Positions 10,867 through 21,376 of a stretch of DNA of 64,000 nt are shown here, piece by piece. The position numbers and the translations under genes are program-made. The stretch comes from Camellia lanceoleosa (taxonomy: Eukaryota > Streptophyta > Magnoliopsida > Ericales > Theaceae). Each line of letters starts with the position of its first letter. The first letter of the stretch is position 1. The DNA is taken from assembly GCA_025200525.1 (NCBI GenBank), contig CM045762.1:76877217-76941216 (forward strand). The letters are read 5' to 3'. The notes under the pieces are model-generated. The model was not told the origin of the DNA, searched no databases, and saw only the letters and a list, made by a program, of their open reading frames with translations.

Positions 10867-13080
10867 ATTGCTTCCGACCCAGTAGATATTCCCCAAGCAC
10901 TTTGGACAAGAGGTCGCCGGCTCAATCGATCTGAGGATCTGGTTGATGGACATCCAGTGTTCCATTCTTTACCCCCTCCCCGTTGTCAGGAGAAGGCCAA
11001 GGAAGCGCAGTGTGCGAGCAGATGTTGCGAGCGGGATTACTCCATCGAGGAAGATGGGGCCGAGGTCTCAATTGTTGCTATAGAAATAGACATACTAGTC
11101 AGTCGGATGGATTAGCAAAATACATCAGGGATGGAAGCCCTAATGCGCCAAATGTAGAAGAGCATGAGACAAATACAGGAAGACACTGCCCGTCAAGTGG
11201 AGTTCTCCAAACAGCAGGCCATGATCATGGCCCAGCAGGCCGAGCTAATCACTAAACTGCAACAGCAAAATGCGGCATCTGCTTCACATCAAGTTCCTCC
11301 TCCACCAGGGGCCCCATTACCCGAGCAAGCACCTACTGTCCAGAATGCTCTGCCAAACACCCAGAACACCGTGTCAAATGTTCAGAACGTCCAAGAGGAC
11401 ACAAACCTTCCAACGGGGCCAACTCCGCCCCCGCTTCTGCCTCAACTATCCAAGACCCATACACCCAACCACCCGGACTCTCCCTTCGAGTTCGAAATAG
11501 ACCATACAGCTCTAAAACTGAGCAAGCTTGAGAAGTTTTTCAAGAAATCACAAGGAGTAAAGGCTATTCCGGATATCGAGGACGGATATACTGATGTGGC
11601 CGTAACATTGCCAGACAGATTCAAGATGCCGCAGATTGATCGTTTCGACGGATCCGGGGATTCCATGGTCCATCTCCGATTATTCTCAGACATACTGCGG
11701 CCAATGGACCTAACCCGACTACAAAAGCTTTCGCTGTGCGGCCGAACCCTATCGGGTGTGGCCACTATCTGGTACGCGAAGTTGAAGGATGAGGTCAAAA
11801 GAAGTTGGGATGAAATGGCCAAGGCCTTTGTTGCACAGTACTCATACAATACCCAGATCGAGATTACAACTCGTGATCTCGAAACAACGAGACAGGAGCC
11901 CAAAGAGACTTTATCAGATTTCGTAACTCGATGGAGGGCGAAGGCATCGATGATGACTTTGAGGCCCACTGACAAGGACCAAATCCGGATGATTGTGCGC
12001 AATCTCCAACCGAAGTTGATGCAGAAGATGATTATACTCCCCTTCCCCACCTTCTCAGATCTACACAAGATGGGGGTACAGATCGAGGATGCAATGAAAC
12101 AAGGTCTGATCGACCAGGATAGGCAGCAACCTAGGAGGACTTTCAACCGTAACAACAACGCAGGCCCAAGTGGCGCTGCAACTGCACGAGCTTCAGAGGT
12201 GAGCATGGTCACCACCATTCCCCCTCCCCTTGCGAGGCCTATTGCAGCCACACCCTTCTCCGGTGCATCCGGAAGTAATACCCAAACCACTAAATACCAG
12301 CCCAGAGGCCAAAGAACCTTCACCCCGCTATACATGCCTTTGTCTAAAGCTCTGGGGATATTAACATTGAAGAAGCATTTGACGCCCCTAGAGCTGAGGC
12401 CACTACCAAATCCACTCCCTCCCTCTCATGACCCGGCAAAATACTGCGCGTATCACCAACAACATGGTCATGACATCGACCGTTGTTTTAGATTGCGTCA
12501 CAAGATCCAGGATCTTATTGACAAGCAGGTGATCGCGCCTCCTGACAAACCCAACGTCACAACAAATCCTCTCCCACAACATAACCAAGCTCCTCCTCCC
12601 AACAGGATCAACTTCATCCAAACTGGGGTCGTGTCTTACGATCCTAGTATCGATATCACCCCATCCCACCTACCTAAGCCGGAGGTGATCCTTCCTGTCT
12701 GCACTGACTTGTGCATGATGGACATCTCCACAACCCAATCTGAGCCAATGGTGGTGACTACCGAAGATGGGACAGGGCAGGTTTCAGAGGAAAGTGGAGT
12801 TGTTGAGTCTGGGGTTGAACAGTCTGGGAATCTTGCTGGAGGAGCCTACGATCCAAGTGAATATATCCAGTCAGTGGGCCAGTCTGAGCTGAGTGTAGGG
12901 CTGCCAGAAAGAGTAGAATTATGTGTGATTCAGGGGGACAGATTTGAACGGGGAACGGATGATCTAACAGCTGTAGGAGAGGACCTTGCCAACCTCCAGT
13001 TCTTCAGTGACCAAGAATCAAGGATGCAGCAATCAACCAGTTCGAGAATGAAGAGTCGGCAGAAGCTACCGGATGGTTAG
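10867..13080 (+). pseudogene. gag: Retrotransposon gag polyprotein (Tat-type)
   Basis: The frame opens near 10864, where the expected ATG reads ATA, and continues as SDPVDIPQALWTRGRRLNRS. In-frame TAG codons at 11113-11115 and 11155-11157 break the N-terminus. From 11164 it stays open for 638 codons. A Gln-rich and Pro-rich section is followed by the Retrotrans_gag capsid-like domain (about 11640-12120: FDGSGDSMVHLRLF, GVATIWYAKL, ETLSDFVTRW). A Cys/His motif CAYHQQHGHDIDRCF (about 12446-12490) stands where the zinc knuckle is expected. The product would form the virus-like particle in the cytoplasm. Near 13050 the reading continues in another frame (EATGWLDDQPNVVEF), so a frameshift separates it from pol. 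Confidence 0.9.
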
Positions 13081-13528
13081 ATGATCAACCAAACGTTGTA
13101 GAATTTCAACCAGAACAGGGCTCGGCAGGGGCGAGAGTATCAGTGGTGGCCGGAAGGGCCGAAAGTCAAGATACACCGTCGGAGAGCACCGGCACTAAGA
13201 ATTTCGCTCAGAACTTGGGCATTGTAAATGCAGGGAATATTGAACAAACAGCTGTACTGACACAGTTGGAATAACAAAAATTTGAGGATTCCGAGAGAAT
13301 CAGAAAAGCTAAGGCCCATGTGGAGGTCGAAAGTCTTGTGTGCGAGGAGCGAAAATCTTTGCGGGCATGTGGTGAAGATCTGCGAGTACGATCATCTGGA
13401 GGCCGGACGGTGTCTGTCCATCCCAGCGAATGTGATAGGAAGACGATGATTTATGTCTTGCCCACACAGATGAGGATTGGGGGAGTAATCAGCCGGATGA
13501 TACCTGGTATATTGACGAGGTCGCTCAT
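13081..13528 (+). pseudogene. gag-pol junction region, frame-shifted
   Basis: This is open in a frame other than gag up to a TAA at about 13272, with acidic, low-complexity sequence. A second stretch (DEDWGSNQPDDTWYIDEVAH, about 13470-13530) runs without a stop into the protease frame. This suggests that gag and pol were once one continuous polyprotein frame. No conserved domain is recognised. Confidence 0.55.
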
Positions 13529-15334
13529 ATGACAAGAAGTGGGCGGTATTTCAAGCTCTCGCACTTAGATCAACCTGAGGCGCCTGGGAAAGACAAGGAA
13601 GCTGAGAAACAGAGGGAAAAGAAGATTGAAGAAGAAGTTGTGCTCAAGCAATTAAAGAAGATACAAGCAGACATCTCCATCTGGGGACTGCTTATGGCGT
13701 CGCGGGTGCACAAACAGGCCGTCCTATCTCCTATGGACAAGGCCAAACTCTCTATAGATACTACACCAGAGCAGCTGGTTGGGCTGGTCTTTCCGGGAGG
13801 AGGTTCCCCGGCATTAACCTTTTCAGACAAAGAACTACCGCCTGAGGGCACAAATCATAACAAACCCCTCTACGTTTCCGTGGAATGTAGAGACAAGTGG
13901 ATACTGGTGGTACTTGTTGATACCGGGTCCGCCATCAATGTCTGCCCAGCCAGAACAACGTATGCAATCGGGTTGAAACCCGCGGACTTCGTGCCGACTA
14001 CTCAGGTGATCAGAGCATATGATAATACTAGAAGGGAAGTGATGGGGACTATCAAAATTCAGACCCAGGTTGGTCCGGGACAACACAACATTGAATTCCA
14101 TGTCTTGGACATTCCCGCAACCTTCAATCTACTCTTGGGGCGGCCGTGGTTGCACCAAGTAAAGGCAGTCTCTTCCACTTTACATCAGATGTTGAAGTAC
14201 CCTCACGGGAAGGGGGTGGCTATTGTCTTCGGGAATTCATCAATCCATCCGCCGCCAAAAGTGTCCACACTAGTCTTGGAGATCGAGCATGGCACAAAGG
14301 ATGTTTTTTTATTAGGGTTCACTTTGGCTAAGGCCTGGGTGGTGCAAAATATCATGGCTGTGAATGAGGGAGTGTACGTCAGTGCTCAATCCGTCTACTT
14401 CATGAACAAGCTACAACACATCCCCGGGATGGGATTAGGAAGGAGCGGCCGAAAAGGTGTCACAGTATTGGCCGAAGTGCCACATAACCCTCATACCTTT
14501 GGCTTGGGTTATCTGCCCACCAAAGAGGACTGGGTGAGGAAGGGAAAGGAAATGGCCAGAAGAGCCAGAGCAAAGCAGGCTAGGAAGCCTTTCGAATTAA
14601 TGCATAGGCCCATCCAGGGTACCCTGAACGGACACTTCATCCAGAAGGGGGAGGACTTTCCCTTTTGCGGCTTCCCAGAGCCGTGGCTAAACACGGAGAA
14701 GAAGCGTATGCTAGGTTTCGAGATCTTCTTCGACCTACAACTATCCGGGGATGACATTGCCACAGAGCAGACAGACCCATCAGCTGAGGTTGAGCAGTAT
14801 AAAGTAGGGGATACCGAAGGCGCTGAAATTGAAATGGGGGTAGCATTGGCAAGTCTACTTTCAGATCCTCCGATCAACCATAAGTGCTTGGGGGATAACT
14901 TCTCGGTTTCCATGATTGGGGATGAAACGGCTGCGAGCCTACTAGCAACTATTTTGGATGCATCTATCGCACCCTCTCTCACTTGGCAATACGAGGAAGG
15001 ATTTTTGTCCAGCAGCACCGGGTCGGGTAGTGAGCCGGAATCTGATTCCACCGAATCCTGTGAGTCAGAATCAAGTTCCAACTCGACTGAGTCTGAATCT
15101 GGTAATCCTGGGGATGATAACCCAGATACCACAGTCCTGTCCAGGTCGTCTTTTTTCTTTTCATTTGAGTCTGTTGTAAATGAATCGGACGATTTGGATG
15201 TGCTTAATGAGAATCAAGTAACTGTGGTTTCTGAGTACTTTTATGTGCCCTTGATTTATTGCATTAATTCAGACTTTCAAAACTTTGACGAAGCAGCGAG
15301 GACGAAGTTCCTCGGTTTTGCAACATTTAATTGA
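13529..15334 (+). CDS. pro: Aspartic protease region of pol
   Basis: This is a 601-codon open frame. The N-terminal part, after MTRSGRYFK, is charged and probably helical. The retropepsin-like core follows at about residues 110-215. The active-site triad lies in VLVDTGSAINVCP (about 13908-13946), and FNLLLGRPWLH (about 14122-14154) is the conserved C-terminal block. The protease would cleave the polyprotein. Further on, PGMGLGRSGRKGV resembles the G-patch-like glycine motif found after the protease in Tat elements. The C-terminal third is acidic and Ser-rich (SESSSNSTESESG). The chosen start is only the first ATG of the open stretch, because the true protein is a processed polyprotein. The RT frame follows after a shift. 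Confidence 0.85.
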   Translation: MTRSGRYFKLSHLDQPEAPGKDKEAEKQREKKIEEEVVLKQLKKIQADISIWGLLMASRVHKQAVLSPMDKAKLSIDTTPEQLVGLVFPGGGSPALTFSDKELPPEGTNHNKPLYVSVECRDKWILVVLVDTGSAINVCPARTTYAIGLKPADFVPTTQVIRAYDNTRREVMGTIKIQTQVGPGQHNIEFHVLDIPATFNLLLGRPWLHQVKAVSSTLHQMLKYPHGKGVAIVFGNSSIHPPPKVSTLVLEIEHGTKDVFLLGFTLAKAWVVQNIMAVNEGVYVSAQSVYFMNKLQHIPGMGLGRSGRKGVTVLAEVPHNPHTFGLGYLPTKEDWVRKGKEMARRARAKQARKPFELMHRPIQGTLNGHFIQKGEDFPFCGFPEPWLNTEKKRMLGFEIFFDLQLSGDDIATEQTDPSAEVEQYKVGDTEGAEIEMGVALASLLSDPPINHKCLGDNFSVSMIGDETAASLLATILDASIAPSLTWQYEEGFLSSSTGSGSEPESDSTESCESESSSNSTESESGNPGDDNPDTTVLSRSSFFFSFESVVNESDDLDVLNENQVTVVSEYFYVPLIYCINSDFQNFDEAARTKFLGFATFN

Positions 15335-16224
15335 GCAAGAGCAAGAGAGATTTGTCAAACCCTTAATGGATGAAATCACTACCGTGAATATTAGTCTTGA
15401 AGAGGACCATGGTGGTCCAGATCGGGTCCACATTGTCTTCGGAGGAACGCGAGCGCTTAGTCGCTTTATTAAAAGATTTCAAAGATGTTTTCGCGTAGTC
15501 CTACGAAGACATGCCTGGAATCGATCCTGAGATTGTACAGCATCGGATCCCCCTTGACCCCAAGGCCCGGCCTGTCAAGCAAAAACTCAGGAGGATCTGC
15601 CCGGACTGGGCTCTCAAGATTAAGGAAGACGTCATCAAGAAAATCGACGCAGGCTTCTTGCTGGTATCCGAATACCCGACTTGGTTGGCCAACATTGTTC
15701 CAGTGCCGAAAAAAGATGACAGGATCCAGGTATGTATGGATTTTAGGGATTTGAACAGAGCTAGTCCGAAGGACGACTTTCCCTTGCCGCATATCGATGA
15801 GCTGGTGGATTTCACAGCAGGGCATGCTTTGCTCTCATTCATGGATGGCTTCTCAAGTTACAACCAGATAGTGATGGCGCGGAAGACGGAAAAATGCATT
15901 CACCACCCGTAGAACATCTGCTATAGAGTCATGCCATTTGGGTTGAAGAACGCTAGAGTTACTTATCAACGGGCCGCAACCACAATATTACACGACATGA
16001 TCCACAAAGAGGTTGAGGTGTATGTGGACGACATGATTGTCAAGTCCAAAGAAAGAGAAGGCCACTACACCGCCATGCACAAGTTTTCTCAAAGGATCAG
16101 GGAATTCCGGTTGCGGCTGAACCCTCAGAAGTGTACATTTGGTGTTACAGCGGGAAAAATGCTAGGGTTTCTGATTACACAAAGGGCATCGAGGTCGACC
16201 CTTCCAAAATCAAGGCCATCTTAG
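15335..16224 (+). pseudogene. Reverse transcriptase of the Tat-like element
   Basis: The RT domain runs from DPEIVQHRIPLDPKARPVKQ through DRIQVCMDFRDLNRASPKDD and FMDGFSSYNQI to the catalytic YVDDMIVKS (about 16021-16047), with MPFGLKNA in between. The catalytic Asp pair is intact. In-frame TAG codons at 15496-15498 and 15910-15912 stand where the family has Trp (DVFA*SYEDM and P*NICYRVMPF), so each is a likely TGG-to-TAG change. A frameshift near 16185 follows FLITQ. The enzyme is therefore inactive as encoded. Confidence 0.92.
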
Positions 16225-16800
16225 AAATGCCACCACCAAGGACTGAAAAGGAGATGCGGGCTTTCTGGGTAAAGTGCAATTCATAAAACGGTTTATCTCA
16301 AAATTAACCTTAACTTGTGAACCACTTTTTGGCCTCCTCAAGAATGGAAAGAAGTTCCAATGGGACAGCCGATGTCAAGCTGCATTTGAACAGATTAAAG
16401 AATATTCTGAGAACCACCCCGTCTTTATTACATGAGCAGAAGCGTTGATTTTGTATCATCGATGGCTTGAAACTACAATGGGCTGCATGCTTGCGCAAGA
16501 AACAGAGGACAATGTGGAGAGAGCCATCTACTATCTGAGCAAGAAGATGCTAGAGTACGAAACCCGCTACACTCCGCTGGAGAAGGCTTGCTTAGCTTTG
16601 GTATGGGCTACCAGGAAACTGCGGCACTACCTGTTAGCTCACTCTGTAATGTTGGTTTCACGACTTGATCCCATCAAATATCTTTTCGAGAAACCAGCAC
16701 TTACGGGTAGGCTAGCTTGTTGGTTGCTGTTGCTCTCCGAATTTGATGTAAAGTATGTGAATGCAAGTCGGTCAAGGGAAGAGCAGTGGCAGAGTTCTTA
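16225..16800 (+). pseudogene. RNase H domain following RT, frame-shifted
   Basis: The thumb and connection region (GIEVDPSKIKAILEMPPPR, KEMRAF, FIKRFISKLTLTCEPLF) is in a frame different from RT and contains breaks near 16270 and 16435. The retroviral-type RNase H remnant then reads YLSKKMLEYETRYTPLEKAC and LRHYLLAHSVMLVSRLDPIK (about 16530-16680). The usual first catalytic Asp region is damaged around 16435-16470 (frameshift and stop). This domain normally degrades the RNA strand during cDNA synthesis. Confidence 0.85.
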
Positions 16801-17307
16801 GCCGACTATCCAGTGGAAGGGGGTGAAGCAGTCGAGTACTTATTCCCAGATGAGGCCATTTTGCATATTGACGACGAAACTTGGACGATGTACTTTGACG
16901 GAGCGTCAAATCAATACGGATATGGGATAGGAGTGTTACTGATAGCACCTGACAATTCCCGTATCCCTCTAGCCTTCAAACTCCGATTCAAAGTCTCGAA
17001 CAACGAAGCAGAATATGAGGCATGCATCGCTGGTCTGGAAGCAGCCCTGGAACTAGGGGCAAGACGGTTGGACGTCATCGGGGACTCGAACCTTGTTATG
17101 CCTCAAGCAAAAGGAGACTGGAAAGTGAAAGAGGAAAAGATGATGATGTATCACCAAACCTTGGACTTGTTGATTCCTCGATTTGAGAAGCTAAATTTTA
17201 CTCATCTACTAAGAGAGAACAATAGGTTCGCAGATTCTTTAGCAACTCTATCTTCCATGATAGACATTCCGTGTGGAGTCCGGATGCGTCCAGTCATCAC
17301 TGACTAG
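16786..17307 (+). CDS. Second, archaeal-type RNase H (aRNH)
   Basis: This open frame of 173 codons reads MAEFLADYPVEG, then WTMYFDGASNQYGYGIGVLL, NNEAEYEACIAGLEAAL, DVIGDSNLVMPQAKGDWKV and RENNRFADSLATL. The acidic residues of YFDGA, EAEYEA and GDS are the expected metal-binding set and are all present. A second RNase H placed between the RT-RNase H and integrase domains is a recognised hallmark of the Tat lineage and supports the classification. The first codons overlap the end of the preceding RNase H remnant in another frame, so one frameshift separates them. Confidence 0.9.
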   Translation: MAEFLADYPVEGGEAVEYLFPDEAILHIDDETWTMYFDGASNQYGYGIGVLLIAPDNSRIPLAFKLRFKVSNNEAEYEACIAGLEAALELGARRLDVIGDSNLVMPQAKGDWKVKEEKMMMYHQTLDLLIPRFEKLNFTHLLRENNRFADSLATLSSMIDIPCGVRMRPVITD

Positions 17308-18606
17308 AAATTTGTACCTGCCTACGAGTCGATTGCTACTATAGATGAAGTTCAGGATGAAAACCCCTGGTATTACGACATTTGGAATTTCTTGGAGAAA
17401 GAAGCATACCCGCCAGGGGTAAATGCCAAAGACAAAAGGGCAATCAGAAGAATGGCCGTTCAGTTCATCATCCCCGGGGTGGTATATATAATATAAAAGG
17501 TCACGGGGGGAATGCATAAGCTGTGTGTGGATGCCGAAGAGTCAAACCGTCTGATAGAAGCCATCCATTGAGGGGAATGCGGCGCACATATGAATGGGGT
17601 AATGCTGGCACGGAAGATCCTCAGACAGGGTTACTACTAGTCCACCATGGAGGAGGATTGTATCGGTTTCGTCCGGCGTTGCCACAAATGTCAAATTCAT
17701 GCAAATCGCATGAACATTCCGCCGGCGAAGCTGTATAACATGACTTCGCCATGGCCATTTTCAGTTTGGGGAATCGATGTGATCGGGGCTGTTACTCCGA
17801 AGGGGTCGAATGGGCATGAGTTCATCTTGGTAGCGATAGATTATTTCACAAGATGGGTCGAGGCCCAATCTTATGCAGTGTTGAAGGCCTCGCACGTCGC
17901 AAAATTTATCAGAAACAACATCATCTGTCACTACGGAGTCCCAAACGAAATAATTTCAGACAATGGTTCCCACTTCAAGAAGAAGGTGATTGATTTGTTG
18001 GAGAAATACAATGTGGCTTTTCATAAGTCGTCTACCTATCGGCCGCAGACCAATGGAGCGGTTGAGGCCGCCAACAAGAATATCAAGCACATCTTGCGAA
18101 GATGGTGAAACCTACGGGGGCGAGATAAGCTACCGTTTGCTCTGTGGGGCTACCGGACTTCAATCAGAACTTCTACTGGGGCGACTCCGTATTCATTAGT
18201 TTATGGGATGGAGGCCGTTCTACCTATTGAGATTGAGGTCCCGTCATTGCAGGTACTGGCTGAGTGTCAAATAGCCGAAGTGAATTGGCAGCAGAGCAGA
18301 TTTGAGGAACTCATGCTTTTCGATGAGAGAAGACTGAAAGCACTATACCATGTCCAAGGTTATCAACGCAGAATTGCCCGGGCTTTCAACAAGAAGGTTA
18401 AGTCCAGGAATTTAAAAGAAGGAGATTTGGTGCTCAAGGATAACCGAGCTCCCATTCACGACCCAAGGGACAAGTTCAGACCCAATTGGACTGGTCCCTA
18501 CATCATCAAGTCAATGCAGTCGGTGGAGCTGGTTACGATGGATCTAGATGGCCTAGAGTTCTCTCAACCGATCAACATGGACAAGTTGAAGAAATATTAT
18601 CCTTGA
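17308..18606 (+). pseudogene. Integrase of the Tat-like element
   Basis: The HHCC zinc-binding region (GECGAHMNGVMLARKIL, then CHKCQIHANR) precedes the catalytic core. The D,D,E residues are seen in FSVWGIDVIG, IISDNGSHFKKK and NGAVEAANKNIKH. The C-terminal part has LPFALWGYRTS, SLVYGMEAVLPIEIE and FRPNWTGPYIIKS, and the frame ends at 18606. Breaks: a frameshift near 17570 (AIH then tga), a TAG at 17638-17640 in place of Trp of the GYYW motif, and a frameshift near 18105. The enzyme would insert the cDNA into the genome but is inactive as encoded. Confidence 0.92.
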
Positions 18607-19282
18607 GAGGATCGCTAGGCGAAAACCGAAAGGCAACCTAGGCAAAACTTAGAGCTGAAAATTTGAAATTATAAAAGCGAGCTCATAAGGTTGAAAACCA
18701 TAAAGGCGGCCTTGGCAAAAGTTAGAGCGTAAAAGGAGAGTGAAAATACGGCGAACTGAGCCTGAACTACGTAAGGCTTGATTCCCATCTTTGGGATACG
18801 TAGGCAACTTCATTCTGAAGTTCAGCCATAAACTTTTCCCCAATCAACTTTGTCCATTTGATCATCTCGGTCATCTTTGTCCATCAGCATTTATCACAAT
18901 CTCCGGTACAGTGCTATTCAGACTAGGGGCAACTTTCCGTTGCCACACAGTGTCGTAGTACTATTCAGACTAGGGGCAACTTTCCAGTTGCTAGGATCCG
19001 GGATTGTGTATCTCGGATGGATCTCGAGCGTGTCGATTCGATCCATATCGAAAATAGTTTTGAAAAGTTTTAATAAAAGTTGACTTTGTTCAAATTAATC
19101 TTTTACAACTAAAACTATTTTTGGACCAAAACGGAAAATTTTCAGTACCACAACCTTCAATTTCATTGATTTCAACACAGAGTTCGCTTGCTCTTACATA
19201 CAATTGAAGTTGCTTTTTTATTACACTCATAAAGAAAACTTGAAAGTACTAATAAAGTAATAAATCCGGGGCATAGTCAAGT
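18607..19282 (+). other. Region between integrase and the antisense gene, with duplicated polypurine-like motif
   Basis: No sense-strand gene is present. The block ctattcagactaggggcaac occurs at 18914 and again at 18961, 47 bp apart. Its aggggcaac core equals the end of the element's polypurine tract at 26130-26137. The rest is AT-rich DNA leading to the stop of the antisense gene at 19283. Confidence 0.6.
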
Positions 19283-20556
19283 CAAGTGTCCCTGTGCCCC
19301 CTCCCAGAGCTAGTCAAAGCCTCTGATGCCAAGCTAGGCCCAATCTGTGCCTCTTCATTAAGCCAATCCCAGCATTCGTCAGACAAAGTGTAATTGAAAG
19401 TGGGAGCAGGGGCCAGGAGCTCTCTAGTCCTCCATGCTGTAGCATATCAAGCAAGCTGTGCGCCTCGGACCGGAAAAGCAGCTGGGTACTCAATCCCTTC
19501 TGGCGGGCAAGTCTGATCATAGCCAAACTGGCGCTGGAACCAGAACGGAAAATAGAACACACAGTGAGTCAGACCAATCGGCTGGACCCCAGTCTGCCGG
19601 GACATGCCATAGCTCATTGCCGGAAGATTAAGCCAAGGACAGTGCCAAGCAATGCGGTCAGCAGACAAATTGCACATCCAGTTGAACCACCATCCCTCAT
19701 CAAGCGCATCAACCAGGTGTTGTCGAAAGAAGTAGCCGCGAAATTTTGAGTAGGCGAGGCAAGAGTCCACAACGCAATTTATCCATCAACCATACAGGGA
19801 GGGATGAAAAATGAGAGAATAAAGAATAGAGGCGTCGATGAGAGAACGGTGAGACAAGGGTTTTGTGAGAAAACCGAGCACGAGGGCAGTGATGTGAGCA
19901 AATACATATGTGAGATTGGGTGGGAAACATTACTGCGGTAGTAGTGGACTCATAAATCAGTGCGTCTCTGACGGTGGAAGCGTCCAAGCCCATCGGCGTT
20001 TGGCCAATGCCATAGCAATCTGACTCTTCCCTTCTGTCAAGCCTTGAGCAACTTCAATCAAACGGATGTTGGGTCCACCCAGGCCCGGGGCAAGCAGGAA
20101 GTGAGATAGCATGCACAAGCAGAGGGCATGTTGTCGGAAACCTTGCCAATGGTGGTCGCCGCGGTCACCGGTACCAGAAAAGCGATAGATCAAACCAAGG
20201 ATATCCAGTTCCCCATTACAGATCAGAGACTGAGCATCATGCGCGGTAAGTCCACACATCCGCCCTAAAGCTTGGGCGTGGCCAAAGCGGAACTGGGGCA
20301 AAATCTCTTCATGACATTCAGATTCCATAAAAACTTGAAAATCTTCAAAAGTTGGACATACCTCTTGCCCGCCAAAGCTAAAGACATGCGTCACCGGGTT
20401 CCAAAACCTCGCCGCGGCATGGAGAAAAGGAAAGTGCAGCGGAGTACGGCCCAGCGTGAATAGTGCATTCAACCCAAAACCCCGAAAGTTCAACTTTTCC
20501 GTGCCATCTAGAGAAGAAATCCAAGATGTGAGATTTTCGACGGGAAACGCCTCCAT
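19283..20556 (-). pseudogene. Antisense accessory gene A (DUF7745-like protein) of the retrotransposon
   Basis: This gene lies opposite to gag-pol, between integrase and 3' LTR. The first part (20556 down to about 19935) reads MEAFPVENLTSWISSL, then ARFWNPVTHVFSFGGQEVCP with TFEDFQVFM, and later APGLGGPNIRLIEVAQGLTE. This resembles the plant DUF7745 family often found in retrotransposon-linked proteins. A frameshift near 20000 switches to LDASTVRDALIYESTTTA, followed by a GTAATG donor. The second part (about 19765-19283) contains DEGWWFNWMCNLSADRIAWH and FQRQFGYDQTCP and ends in GRGHRDT. A TGA at about 19455 (QLA*YATAW) is a likely CGA-to-TGA change. The intron acceptor is unclear. The family assignment is from memory of its motifs. 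No function is known. Confidence 0.7.
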
Positions 20557-20599
20557 TTTTGTGCAAAACTAAGATGAATTGAATGAACCACGGAGCCAA

Positions 20600-20760
20600 G
20601 GCTTTTAAAGAGGAGAAAACACTATTTAGGGGACACTTGTCAAAAATTTGATGGTTGCTGAATTAAGTGGCCGGCCGGCCACCTTTTCTTGCAGGCCGAC
20701 CATTTCCCTTTTCCAAACCTGGCCGGTGGCTCCCCCTTTGCAATAAAGCTGGCAAGCCAT
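20600..20760 (-). promoter_or_regulatory. Putative promoter of antisense gene A with GGCCGGCCGGCC block
   Basis: On the minus strand, a GGCCGGCCGGCC block (about 20671-20682) is followed about 60 bp later by CTCTTTAAAAGCC (about 20605-20615), a TATA-like motif 50 bp before the ATG at 20556. The layout and much of the sequence recur upstream of antisense gene B (25076-25215). Confidence 0.5.
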
Positions 20761-21376
20761 GCTCCAATGTGTGTCTTTGGCCCTATTTTACCCTCCAGGA
20801 GGAAGTTCCAAGCATTTCCATGCAACGGGTATGTCGAAGGCCTCCATTTCCTTCTATTTTGGATGCGTTCCGTTGCCCAGATTGTCCGAGGTACACTTTG
20901 TTTTGTTAAGTTTTTGTTTGTCGAGTTGTTGTTTTGCTTATCGAGTTTTCGTTTTGCTTATCGAGTTGTTTGTCGAGCTGTCGTGCTTCGTATTTTTGAG
21001 TTGTTACCCTTCGTTTAAGCAATTTTTGTTGAGTCTTGTTTATTAAGTTGTCAACACTGTTGTATTTTGCTTATCGAGTTGTAAACTTGCTAAGGTTTTG
21101 TTATATCTTAGTAAGTTAAGTTGTTGTGTCGGTTCACTACCTGACTGGGCAAATGCACAATGCACATTTTTATTCAATCTCATTATGGTACAAAATGATG
21201 CGATATGATGCTAAGAGTTTAAAATACAACACTTTTTTCAAAAGCTATTTCATTCCATCATACTTCAAACAAAGGCACAAGTTTTACAAGAAGAATAAAA
21301 CAGCCTAATAATGTACAATGTGCTATAACTACTAGGAAAAAGGTAAATAAAACAGGGAACCGCAACATCAATGCTC
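20761..21376. other. Spacer between the antisense genes with TATCGAGTTGTT microrepeats
   Basis: No gene is seen. From about 20908 to 21085 the motif ttgcttatcgagtt or a close variant (gtcgagttgtt) recurs about six times. The remainder is AT-rich and would hold the 3' end of antisense gene B transcripts and the upstream part of the gene A promoter. Confidence 0.6.

Noticed and set aside
11442..12335. 297-codon ORF antisense to gag
   Set aside because: It mirrors the well-supported gag domain on the other strand and has no recognisable motif.
14509..15132. 207-codon ORF antisense to the protease region
   Set aside because: It is a shadow of the acidic Ser-rich sense sequence and lacks homology.
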